Assembly (NCBI GenBank): GCA_964589725.1
Contig: CAZPUJ010000002.1
Coordinates: 1-26,233, forward strand
Length of the DNA: 26,233 bases
Source of the DNA: CAYSHJ01 sp964589725
GTDB lineage: Bacteria; Planctomycetota; Planctomycetia; Planctomycetales; Planctomycetaceae
Direction: 5' to 3'
The position numbers and the translations under genes are program-made. The notes below the pieces were generated by a model. That model saw only the letters and a list, made by a program, of their open reading frames with translations, made no database searches and had not been told where the DNA came from. Of the stretch, positions 7,952 to 14,710 are shown piece after piece (within the stretch, counting starts at the first letter, position 1; each line of letters opens with the position of its first letter).

Positions 7952-8112
7952 GCGTTTTAGCGATCGGTGACTTGGGACATCGAGCGAGGGGTACGACTTC
8001 CTGACCTACCGCCCGACTCGGTTCTGCGTCTGGCGGCGATCCGCTGGCCGCGATCCGTACGTTGAACTCGCTGGCCGGTGAAGACATATCGGCTCTGACG
8101 TGAGGTGCGGTG

Positions 8113-9465
8113 ATGATTCGGATTGCCTGTTCGCATCCTGGGTGCGGAAAAACGTACCGTGTTGCCGAGAGCGTCGCGGGGCGAAGTGTCACCTGCAAAA
8201 GTTGTGGCCGCGACTTTGTCGCTCAGCCAGTGGCGCAGGAAACAGCCGCGCCGCAAGCAAGAGATACGTCGGCGGACCAGTCCACTCCGGCAGCGTGGGT
8301 GAGGGATGCTGCTCTGCTAAAACGCATCGGCCGGTTTGAGGTCCGGAAGAAACTCGGCCAAGGCGGATTTGGGACCGTTTACCGCGCGTTTGATCCACAA
8401 TTGGAGCGAGAAGTCGCCGTCAAGGTGCCCAAGACCGAGTTGCTGGCGTCACCCAAAAGTGTGGAGCGATTTCTCCGCGAAGCGAAGGCGGCCGCTCGGC
8501 TGAACCATCCGCACATCGTCCCGGTGTACGACGCCGGTCGCGATGGCGAGCTGAACTACATCGCGTCGGCATTCATCGACGGACAGCCGCTCTCCGCCAT
8601 GATCGATCAGTTTACCGGCGAGTTTCGTCGGATTGCCACGGTGATCCGGCAGCTTGCCGAAGCCTTGGACTATGCGCATTCGCAAGGGGTCATCCATCGC
8701 GACGTGAAGCCGGACAACGTGATGATCGACTCCGCCGGTCAGCCGCACTTGATGGATTTTGGTTTGGCTCGCATTGGAGACGCGGCCCAGAAGCTGACTC
8801 ACGACGGGACGGTCATGGGGACGCCGGCCTACATGTCTCCCGAACAGGCGTGTGACGACCCCAGTGCCGTGACCCACGCCAGCGACCAATACAGCTTGGG
8901 AGTCGTGCTCTACGAACTCCTGACCGGCGAGACGCCGTTTGTCGGTCCGCCGGCGATCATCATTTTCAATGTTTTGAACCAACCGATTCCGGCCCCGCGT
9001 TCGCTGCGTGCCGATCTGCCGCCCGACTTGGAAACGATCTGCCTGAAAGCCGTGTCGCGCGAATCATCGGCTCGTTACGCCACCTGCGCTGACTTCGCCG
9101 CCGATCTCGAACGCTGGCGCAACGATGAACCGATTCAGGCCCGCCGGACCACCGCGTTGGAGCGCGGTCTGCGCTGGTGCAAACGGAACCCGATCCTCGC
9201 CGGGATGACTGGCACGGTCGCCGCATTGTTAGTTTCCGTGGCGGTCGTGTCCACGTTCGCCGCCTTGCGGCTGGATCAGGAAAAGCGACGCGCCGATGGT
9301 AAGACCGATGAGGCACTGGAGCAGAAGCAACTCGCGGATGACAAGACCACGGAGGCACTCGAACAAAACAACGCGCGGACAAGAAAACGGCTGAAGCCGT
9401 GGCCAGCGCCGAGGCCGCGCAGAAAGAGAAGAACCGAGCTGATTCGAAAGCGGCCGAGGCACTAG
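8113..9465 (+). CDS. zinc-ribbon Ser/Thr protein kinase (5' part of a frameshifted gene)
   Basis: Membrane-bound Hanks-type kinase. The ATG at 8113 follows a GAGG ribosome-binding site. Residues 1-40 hold a small zinc finger (CSHPGC and CKSCGRD) common at the front of planctomycete kinases. The kinase domain covers about 73-335: glycine loop GQGGFGTVY, lysine in VAVKVPK (about 103), HRDVKPDN (about 195), DFGLA (about 215), and GTPAYMSPEQ. A transmembrane helix lies at about 363-383 and a charged repetitive coiled coil follows (EALEQ, DDKTTEALEQN). Around 9370-9372 the coil leaves frame, and the last 30 residues are an Arg-rich artefact ending at 9465; the true continuation is in another frame. 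The kinase core itself is intact and could be made as a protein lacking its WD40 sensor part. Confidence 0.85.
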   Translation: MIRIACSHPGCGKTYRVAESVAGRSVTCKSCGRDFVAQPVAQETAAPQARDTSADQSTPAAWVRDAALLKRIGRFEVRKKLGQGGFGTVYRAFDPQLEREVAVKVPKTELLASPKSVERFLREAKAAARLNHPHIVPVYDAGRDGELNYIASAFIDGQPLSAMIDQFTGEFRRIATVIRQLAEALDYAHSQGVIHRDVKPDNVMIDSAGQPHLMDFGLARIGDAAQKLTHDGTVMGTPAYMSPEQACDDPSAVTHASDQYSLGVVLYELLTGETPFVGPPAIIIFNVLNQPIPAPRSLRADLPPDLETICLKAVSRESSARYATCADFAADLERWRNDEPIQARRTTALERGLRWCKRNPILAGMTGTVAALLVSVAVVSTFAALRLDQEKRRADGKTDEALEQKQLADDKTTEALEQNNARTRKRLKPWPAPRPRRKRRTELIRKRPRH

Positions 9466-9947
9466 AGCAGACCGAGACAGCCCAGCGGGAACGCGACCGC
9501 ACCAAGGAAGAGTCCCGCCGCGCCTATCGGCAGCATTATTTCGCTCAGATGAACTTGGCGCAACGCGATGGGGAAGCCGCCGACATCGAACACCTGGTGG
9601 AGCGACTGAAACGGACACGGCCGGAGGAGACGGGCGGCAACGATCTGCGCGGCTTCGAATGGTACTACTGGGACCGGCTCTGCCACACGGACCTGCGGAC
9701 GCTGACGGGGCACACCAATTATGTCCTGAGCGTGGCGTTCAGCCCGGACGGACGGCGGATCGTCAGCGGAAGTTTTGACGACACGATCAAGGTGTGGGAC
9801 GCGACGACGGGCCAGGAAAGCCTCACGCTGAAGGGGCACACCAATTATGTCTGGGGCGCAGCGTTCAGCCCGGACGGACGGCGGATCGTCAGCGGAAGTA
9901 AAGACAACACGATCAAGGTGTGGGACGCGACGACGCGCCAGGAATGA
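9372..9947 (+). pseudogene. continuation of the kinase: coiled coil and two WD40 repeats (frameshifted, truncated)
   Basis: From 9372 the frame reads RADKKTAEAVASAEAAQKEK and carries the coiled coil on smoothly through the YRQHYFAQMNLAQ and GFEWYYWDRLC segments that normally link TM and WD40 parts in planctomycete WD40-kinases. It then enters two WD40 repeats (SVAFSPDGRRIVSG, TIKVWDATT). One lost base between 9370 and 9372 explains the break. The frame stops at 9945-9947 after only two repeats, whereas a beta-propeller needs about seven. The stop falls where a third repeat appears to have begun, just before a duplicated piece of the neighbouring kinase. The gene is therefore damaged at both places. 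Confidence 0.8.
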
Positions 9948-9953
9948 GCGTCA
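9702..9953 (+). repeat. tandem 126-bp WD40-coding repeats
   Basis: Units at 9702-9827 and 9828-9953 are nearly identical in DNA sequence, including third positions, and each codes for one 42-residue WD40 blade. The few differences cluster around the variable loops (SFDD versus SKDN, LSV versus WGA). Such identity shows recent unit duplication or gene conversion. Confidence 0.85.
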
Positions 9954-9959
9954 CGCTGC

Positions 9960-10206
9960 GGCTACATCAGCGATTTGCGGATGGCGTCGCGGAATTCTGC
10001 GGCGGAATTGAAACGAGCTGCCGGATCTTTACTGAGCGCTTGAAGAATCGCGGCCGCGAGATGCTCCGGGACATCCGGTCGGCGGTTGCAGATGGGGATC
10101 GGCTCCTGGGTCAGAATTTGTTGCAGTCCGATGTGCATGCGGTCGTCGAAGTCGTGCGTGTTTTTCTGGGTCAGCAACCAGTACAGCGTGGCCGCCGAAA
10201 GGTTCT
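9960..10206 (-). pseudogene. truncated duplicate of the FHA-kinase 3' end
   Basis: Positions 9960-10197 align without gaps to 11290-11527 at a constant offset of 1330 with about a dozen differences. On the minus strand it encodes the last ~80 residues of the kinase domain, from SAATLYWLLTQKNTHDFDDR to the end IRKSL, in the same frame. The copy breaks at about 10206, exactly where an inverted-repeat element begins, so the catalytic core is absent. At its other side it abuts the broken WD40 gene. It cannot be a working kinase; a 71-codon open frame survives only because the duplication is young. Confidence 0.88.
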
Positions 10207-10288
10207 GGCGAGCGGGGCGGCGTCAGCCCCCCGGTTGTGCGACGAAACGCAACGAACGCACCGGGGGGCTGACGCCGCCCCGCTCGCC
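10207..10288. repeat. 29-bp terminal-inverted-repeat element, copy A
   Basis: Arms at 10207-10235 (GGCGAGCGGGGCGGCGTCAG then CCCCCCGGT) and 10260-10288 are perfect 29-base inverted copies around a 24-base spacer. It directly abuts the truncated kinase tail on the left and precedes the DUF4058 gene on the right. It has no coding capacity, so any mobility would need an enzyme acting in trans. A strong transcript hairpin is also expected. Confidence 0.88.
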
Positions 10289-10395
10289 TGATGGTCTTGC
10301 CGAGGCTCGCATGTTGACGCGGTGGCGGAACCTCAAGGACAATCGCCGTTGTGGACTCATTGACTCAAACCCTGGCATGGTGAAGGCGACCTGGC

Positions 10396-11172
10396 ATGTC
10401 CAACCCGTTTCCCGGCATGGACCCGTACCTCGAAGGGCCGCTGTGGTCAGTCGTGCATCACAACCTCATCGAGGAATTCGCACGGCAGTTGACGCCCAAG
10501 TTGCGCCCCAAATATCGCGCGCGCACCGAGGAACGAGTCGTTGTGGCCGCGCCCGATCCCATCGAAGTCGGTTGGCTGCGGCGGCGATCTCCGGACGTGT
10601 CCGTGGTCACGACCGAGCCTCGATCCGTTGGCGGATCGACGGCGACCTTGGTGGCTCCGCTGACTCAGGACTTCCTGCCGCACGAATCGCTGAGCGAGAC
10701 GTTCCTCGAAATCCGCACGGCCACCGACGGTCAATTGGTCACCGCGATCGAACTGCTGTCACCGACCAATAAACGGGGCGAGGGTGCCGCCGAATATCAG
10801 CACAAGCGGCGAGAGATTCTGGCCTCCGAAGTCCATCTCTTGGAGATTGACCTGTTGCGGATCGGCGAGTCTTTCCCGGTGACCGGTCCGTTGCCCTCGG
10901 TTCCCTACTTCGTCTTCCTGAGTCGAGCCAACAGGCGTCCGAAAGTCGAGATTTGGCCCATTCCCCTCGAAGCGCCGCTGCCGGTTGTTCCCGTGCCGCT
11001 GCTCGCCGGAGACCGCGACGTGGAACTCGACGTCGCGCTCGCCTTCCACACGATCTACGACCTGTTCGAGTACGACCGCGACCTGGATTACTCAGGCTCA
11101 CCCACGATTCGGCTGTCGCCGGAACAGTCCGTCTGGGCAGAAGCCTGCCTCAACGCAGCGGGCAAGCGGTAA
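10396..11172 (+). CDS. DUF4058 family protein
   Basis: A 258-residue protein opening with MSNPFPGMDPYLEGPLWSVV followed by HHNLIEEFARQL, the hallmark of DUF4058, a family frequent in planctomycetes and cyanobacteria and of unknown function. Other conserved parts are the YRARTEERV strand, FLEIR and VTAIELLSPTNKRGEGAAEY near residues 113-132 (an E-x-LSP-x-NK motif recalling PD-(D/E)XK nuclease-like cores, an inference only), KRREILASEVHLLEIDLLR, and a C-terminal YDRDLDYSG segment. Length is normal for the family and no frameshift is seen. No signal peptide. The gene lies between two copies of the same inverted-repeat element, which suggests it may have been moved or duplicated together with them. 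A cytoplasmic location is expected. Confidence 0.9.
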   Translation: MSNPFPGMDPYLEGPLWSVVHHNLIEEFARQLTPKLRPKYRARTEERVVVAAPDPIEVGWLRRRSPDVSVVTTEPRSVGGSTATLVAPLTQDFLPHESLSETFLEIRTATDGQLVTAIELLSPTNKRGEGAAEYQHKRREILASEVHLLEIDLLRIGESFPVTGPLPSVPYFVFLSRANRRPKVEIWPIPLEAPLPVVPVPLLAGDRDVELDVALAFHTIYDLFEYDRDLDYSGSPTIRLSPEQSVWAEACLNAAGKR

Positions 11173-11182
11173 GTCTTGCCAC

Positions 11183-11262
11183 GGTGAGCGGGGCGGCGTC
11201 AGCACGCCGGTCTATTCTATTAGCGGCGAATGCACCGGGGGGCTGACGCCGCCCCGCTCGCC
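11183..11262. repeat. 29-bp terminal-inverted-repeat element, copy B
   Basis: The right arm (11234-11262) is identical to that of copy A. The left arm (11183-11211) differs from A at three positions. The spacers differ in sequence. It begins 10 bases after the DUF4058 stop and ends 29 bases before the FHA-kinase stop, so it may also act as a bidirectional transcription barrier between these convergent genes. Confidence 0.85.
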
Positions 11263-11291
11263 AAAGTGGTTCACTCTTGGCTGCTTCGAGG

Positions 11292-12527
11292 CTACGTCAG
11301 CGACTTGCGGATGGCGTCGCGGAATTCTGCGGCGGAATCGAAACGAGCGGCCGGGTCTTTGCTGAGCGCTCGAAGAATCGCGGCCGCGAGATTATCCGGG
11401 ACATCCGGTCGGCGGTTGCGGATGGGGATCGGCTCCTGGGTGAGAATTTGTTGCAGTCCGATGTGCATGCGGTCATCGAAGTCGTGCGTGTTTTTCTGGG
11501 TCAGCAACCAGTACAGCGTGGCCGCTGCGGAGTACTGGTCGGAAGCGGGTTGCACGCGGCGCGCGTCGGTGATTTGTTCGGGGGCCATGTACTTCGGCGT
11601 GCCGCAGAGGCCCCCCGTCAACGTCAAGCCGCTCAGCTTGGAATCTTGATAGGCTCGCGCCAGGCCAAAATCCGTCAGTTTGACCACGAGCTTCTTGCCG
11701 TCCTGACAGATCAGGATGTTGCTCGGCTTCACGTCGCGATGCACGAAGCCTCGCTGGTGAGCGTAATCGAGCGCCTCGAGCACTCGGCTGATGATCTTCA
11801 CCGCCACGGAAACCGCCAGCGGCTTCGGCCGCTTTTCCACCCAAACTTTGGCATCCGCTCCGTTGACATACTCCATGACAAAAAACAACAGCCCGGTCAC
11901 GTCGCCGGCGTCCAGGAACTTCACAATCGCCGGATGGTTCAGTTGCCTGAGGATTTCGATCTCCCGCCGGAACCGTTGATAGTCTGCGGCGTTTCCCAAG
12001 ACAGCTGGCTTGATCATCTTGATGGCGACATCCGTCGCGTCCGATTTCCGCTTGGCGTGATAGACAATGCCCATGCCTCCCTTGCCCAGGATCGCTCCCA
12101 TCTCATATCCCGGCGGTCGCCAATCCACCGTGTCGACGGATTCTGGCTGAGAATCTGAAGTGGGTGGATCGGGAACTTTGACGGACGGTTGCAGGGCGAG
12201 CGTGTCGGGCGCGTCGTCATTCTGCCCATCCCGCAGCGTGACTCGAATCTCGGTGTTGCCCCCCTGGATCACATCGCCGTGAGTCAGATCGACCGACTGC
12301 GCGACCTTGCCGTTCACATGCGTCCCATTCGTGCTGTCCAAGTCCAACAGCCGGCAGGCGGGAGGATTCACTTCCACCATGAAGTGCATGCGCGAGAAAT
12401 AGGGATCTTTTTCTGGCAGTCGAAAATGCGCGGACGTCGACCGGCCGACGAAAAAGTGATCGTGTTGGTCGAACGCAAACGTCTGGCCAGAGTGTGGTCC
12501 CGAAACAACAGTCAAAATGATTTGCAT
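11292..12527 (-). CDS. FHA-domain Ser/Thr protein kinase
   Basis: Soluble Hanks-type kinase of 411 residues with an N-terminal forkhead-associated domain that binds phosphothreonine. FHA landmarks within residues 1-98: FFVGRS, YFSRMHF (the S-x-x-H contact) and LDLDSTNGTHVNG. A Pro/Ser-rich linker follows (about 100-138). The kinase covers about 140-408: GKGGMGIVYHAK, VAIKMIKP, HRDVKPSNILI, TDFGLARAY, GTPKYMAPEQ. No transmembrane segment is seen, so it is probably cytoplasmic, and FHA binding may target it to its own or another phosphorylated kinase, for example the membrane kinase nearby (an inference). Its 3' 238 bases are duplicated at 9960-10197. It converges with the DUF4058 gene; both ends look intact. 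Confidence 0.92.
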   Translation of the reverse strand: MQIILTVVSGPHSGQTFAFDQHDHFFVGRSTSAHFRLPEKDPYFSRMHFMVEVNPPACRLLDLDSTNGTHVNGKVAQSVDLTHGDVIQGGNTEIRVTLRDGQNDDAPDTLALQPSVKVPDPPTSDSQPESVDTVDWRPPGYEMGAILGKGGMGIVYHAKRKSDATDVAIKMIKPAVLGNAADYQRFRREIEILRQLNHPAIVKFLDAGDVTGLLFFVMEYVNGADAKVWVEKRPKPLAVSVAVKIISRVLEALDYAHQRGFVHRDVKPSNILICQDGKKLVVKLTDFGLARAYQDSKLSGLTLTGGLCGTPKYMAPEQITDARRVQPASDQYSAAATLYWLLTQKNTHDFDDRMHIGLQQILTQEPIPIRNRRPDVPDNLAAAILRALSKDPAARFDSAAEFRDAIRKSLT

Positions 12528-13017
12528 GGCAATACTTTTAGCAGCGAGTCCCGCACGGATACCAGTTCGAGACCATTCAGATTACCACGACAGACGCGAA
12601 CCGGCTCGCGCTCAACTGCGTTCAACTCCGACCGGCAGGCGGTCGAGACGCGGCAACCGACAGTCATCAACTGCTGGTCCAATCGGGCTTCGCGTTTCCT
12701 GGGAACAACGACTTGCTCGTTCCACGTTCAATACTGGTTGTGGCCGGTCTCTTGACCGAGCCACCCTGCTCGACCGGAGGTCTCCCCGAACAACCCAGCC
12801 GCTCGGAATGCCGAGATCATTCGGCCGCTCGAACGAGTCCGCCGCGGCGGATGGCTCGGTCGAGAGACCGGCCACAAGGTCCGCCAAGCTCGACCAGCCG
12901 CAACATCGGCACTGCTGGACCGTGCTGGTCAGCGGTCAGGGAGCGGTCCTCAACAAGCAGACCGTTCCCGGACGGTCGCGGCTCGATCCCGACGATTTGT
13001 CGGCCCGTCGTTTCTTT
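12528..13017. other. 490-base intergenic region with repeats
   Basis: No coding frame here has codon behaviour or similarity I can support. The centre is the inverted-repeat element at 12740-12875. The remaining sequence contains several short GACCG/CGGTC inverted motifs (for example GACCGTGCTGGTCAGCGGTC near 12919) but no clear terminator. It lies upstream of the FHA-kinase and downstream of the zinc-finger gene on the minus strand, so the kinase promoter should be within its first 200 bases. Confidence 0.5.
12740..12875. repeat. inverted-repeat element with 24-bp arms, complete copy
   Basis: The left arm 12740-12763 (GTGGCCGGTCTCTTGACCGA and GCCA) pairs with the inverted right arm 12852-12875 with one mismatch. 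Bases 12740-12837 are repeated in the same orientation at 13659-13756. The interior contains CCGAGATCATTCGG-type partial palindromes. No gene inside. Confidence 0.8.
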
Positions 13018-13269
13018 TCAGGCTGGCGCGTAGTGATCAACCGGGACTTCGAGGGACCGCTGCGTCGGGATGATACCACGGCCGATCTCGGCAACGCGGC
13101 GGAGGATCGAGGCGTCGAAATAGCGCGCGCCACAGGCGTCGCAAACGCCAATCGGCACATTTTCCAGGATGACAAAGTTCCCCTTGTGCCGCAGCGCCTC
13201 CCGATCGACTCGCCGCTCACGGACGGTGCCGTCACAGTGCTCGCAAGTAAAACCGTACATCTCAGACAT
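13018..13269 (-). CDS. MqsA/YgiT-type zinc-finger protein (putative antitoxin)
   Basis: An 83-residue protein starting MSEMYGFTCEHCDGTVRERR. CEHC near the start and CDAC about 35 residues later form the CxxC...CxxC zinc site of YgiT/MqsA-type N-terminal domains; the VPIGVCDACGARYFD segment is characteristic. The end (EVPVDHYA) lacks the helix-turn-helix DNA-binding domain of full MqsA, as in the short YgiT-type proteins encoded next to DUF4258 genes. ATG 13269 was chosen because it lies one base after the DUF4258 stop and gives the usual N-terminus; an ATG at 13260 is also possible. It is in one operon with the broken DUF4258 gene upstream. As the partner is disrupted, this may be an orphan antitoxin. 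Confidence 0.85.
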   Translation of the reverse strand: MSEMYGFTCEHCDGTVRERRVDREALRHKGNFVILENVPIGVCDACGARYFDASILRRVAEIGRGIIPTQRSLEVPVDHYAPA

Positions 13270-13270
13270 C

Positions 13271-13555
13271 TCACTTAATTTCGTAAACGGTAATGACCAG
13301 AAGTTGATCGTGCTCCACAAATCGTACCACCACGGCGACCGGCGTTACTTGGTCAGTGGCTTTGCCCAAGACCACCTAGCGCGTGCCACGAGGATCCACG
13401 GTCAAAATCTGGTCGATCATGCCCGTGAGAATCGCGGACTCGACATCCAGCACATCCAGGTGATCCTCCTCCATTTCGTCATAGGCGTGTTCCGTCAGCG
13501 TGTATCGACAGTCGAGGATCGCGTTGCGAATGCGTTCCAGATCGCGACTGGCCAT
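13271..13555 (-). pseudogene. DUF4258 protein (putative toxin) interrupted by an in-frame amber codon
   Basis: From ATG 13555 the frame reads MASRDLERIRNAILDCRYTL, then TEHAYDEM, and continues to ...QILTVDPRGTR, then TAG (13376-13378, codon 60), then VVLGKATDQVTPVAVVVRFV and LLVITVYEIK before TGA at 13271-13273. Both halves are in one frame and together give a normal 94-codon DUF4258 protein (HxxxRM/HAYDEM helix, RG-x-R-Y-VV-G strand, VVVRF, ITVY). The codon after GTR is usually Tyr, so a single change (TAC or TAT to TAG) explains the stop. DUF4258 proteins beside YgiT-type zinc fingers are taken to be toxins related to the RelE fold. Here the toxin is inactivated unless amber is read through. 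Confidence 0.82.
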
Positions 13556-13658
13556 GAGAAGTACTCACTCAAGAGCATTGAACGAGTCTGGTCCCGCAAC
13601 ACCATTCATCATGGCGGTTCGTGCCGCATAACGCCACCAAACTTTTCGACGACTTATT

Positions 13659-13756
13659 GTGGCCCGTCTCCTGACCGAGCCACCCCGCTCGACCGGAGGT
13701 CTCCCCGAACAACCCAGTCGCTCTGAATGCCGAGATCATTCGGTCGCTCGAACGAG
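13659..13756. repeat. partial second copy of the 24-bp-arm element
   Basis: These bases align to 12740-12837 in direct orientation at an offset of 919 with few differences (about eight). The right arm is missing: after GAACGAG the sequences diverge and the aminotransferase gene's 3' end follows within 20 bases. The two copies bracket the DUF4258/zinc-finger pair. Confidence 0.8.
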
Positions 13757-13775
13757 GAGAGCGAGGCGACTGCGT

Positions 13776-14636
13776 TCACACGATCGCGGTTGGTGTCGGC
13801 ACCAAGACGACTCCTTCGGTGCGAGTTACTTGCGTGAAGAGTTCGCTGAGGCGGCGCGTCATCGGTCCGGTGGTGCCGTTGCCGATCGTGCGGCCGTCGA
13901 CGTCGATGATGGCCGCGAGTTCGCCCATTGTGCCGGTGCAGAACATTTCGTCGGCGCGATAAACCTCGGTCAGCGAGAGGTCTCGCTCGGCCTGCGGAAT
14001 GTCGTGAGCTTTGCACAAATCGAGCACCGTCGCGCGCGTGATGCCTTCGGGACAAGCGACCAAGCGGCTAGTGATGACTTCGCCGTGATCGACAATGAAC
14101 ACGTGAGTCGCGTTAGTCTCGGCCACGAAGCCACGCGTGTCGAGCATTAGCGCGTCGTCGGCTGCGGCGCGGTTGGCTTCCAGCTTTGCCAGGATCGACT
14201 GAATTAAGTTGTTGTGGTGAATCTTGGGGTCCAGGCAGTCGGGCGGAAAACGGCGCACGCTGCTGGTGATCAATTTCAATCCAGACTTGTCGTACACCGG
14301 CGGCTTGTGCTCGGCCAGGATGATCAGTGTCGGTCCTGCGGTGTTGAGTCGCGGGTCCATACCGGACGTGTACTTCACGCCGCGCGTCAGCGTCAGTCGG
14401 AGATGCACGCCGTCGAACATGCTGTTGGCGATCAGTGTGCGTCGAATCTGCTCGATCATTTCGTCGTCGGTCGGAATCTGCGCGAATGCGAGTGCTTTCG
14501 CTGAACTCCTCAGTCGGGCGAGATGCTCGTGAAGTTTGAAGATGCGGCCATCGTACAGCCGCAAGCCCTCCCAGACGGCGTCGCCGCCCTGCACGACCGA
14601 ATCGAACGGGCTCACACCGGCCTCGTCGCGATGCAA
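13776..14636 (-). CDS. class-IV PLP aminotransferase (branched-chain amino acid / D-amino acid type)
   Basis: Fold-type IV transaminase that moves an amino group between a branched-chain or related amino acid and 2-oxoglutarate in the cytoplasm. Seen: SVVQGGDAVWEGLRLYDGRI (substrate-side loop) at 14-33, the catalytic Lys in DPKIHHNNLIQSILAK near 137, VAETNATHVFIV at about 170 (cofactor loop), and FCTGTMGELAAI at about 233 (phosphate-binding turn). Most similar in pattern to IlvE-like enzymes. The start is doubtful: the first usable codon, TTG 14636, omits the conserved first strand, yet the upstream frame (RDLIVNINGKLL, 14637-14672) encodes exactly that strand with no ATG, GTG or TTG. Translation may begin at CTG 14663 or ATC 14696, close behind the EF-hand gene's stop at 14711. 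Confidence 0.85.
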   Translation of the reverse strand: MHRDEAGVSPFDSVVQGGDAVWEGLRLYDGRIFKLHEHLARLRSSAKALAFAQIPTDDEMIEQIRRTLIANSMFDGVHLRLTLTRGVKYTSGMDPRLNTAGPTLIILAEHKPPVYDKSGLKLITSSVRRFPPDCLDPKIHHNNLIQSILAKLEANRAAADDALMLDTRGFVAETNATHVFIVDHGEVITSRLVACPEGITRATVLDLCKAHDIPQAERDLSLTEVYRADEMFCTGTMGELAAIIDVDGRTIGNGTTGPMTRRLSELFTQVTRTEGVVLVPTPTAIV

Positions 14637-14710
14637 CAGTTTACCGTTGATGTTGACGATCAGATCGCGGTTCTTGGGATTGAACTGTTGGTGGATTCGG
14701 GCGGATGCGC

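Larger units (their letters stand above)
7473..8112. other. 640-base stretch without a convincing gene
   Basis: Between the DUF1501 stop and the kinase start there is no coding frame I can support. A 64-codon plus-strand frame (7473-7667) has no recognisable domain and runs into the repeat at 7623. The segment holds a partial copy of a GTTCCCATGCGGAGC-type repeat near 7485, the inverted-repeat element at 7623-7729, a run of nine C at about 7841-7849, and a possible promoter at 7923-7951 ahead of the kinase. Confidence 0.6.

Noticed and set aside
9365..9375. Programmed frameshift in the WD40 kinase
   Set aside because: CAAAACAAC has no classic slippery heptamer in phase, and the gene is also truncated downstream, so a plain deletion is more likely.
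12517..13278. 253-codon plus-strand frame across the repeat region and zinc-finger gene
   Set aside because: It spans an inverted-repeat element and lies opposite the well-supported MqsA-type gene; no domain is visible.
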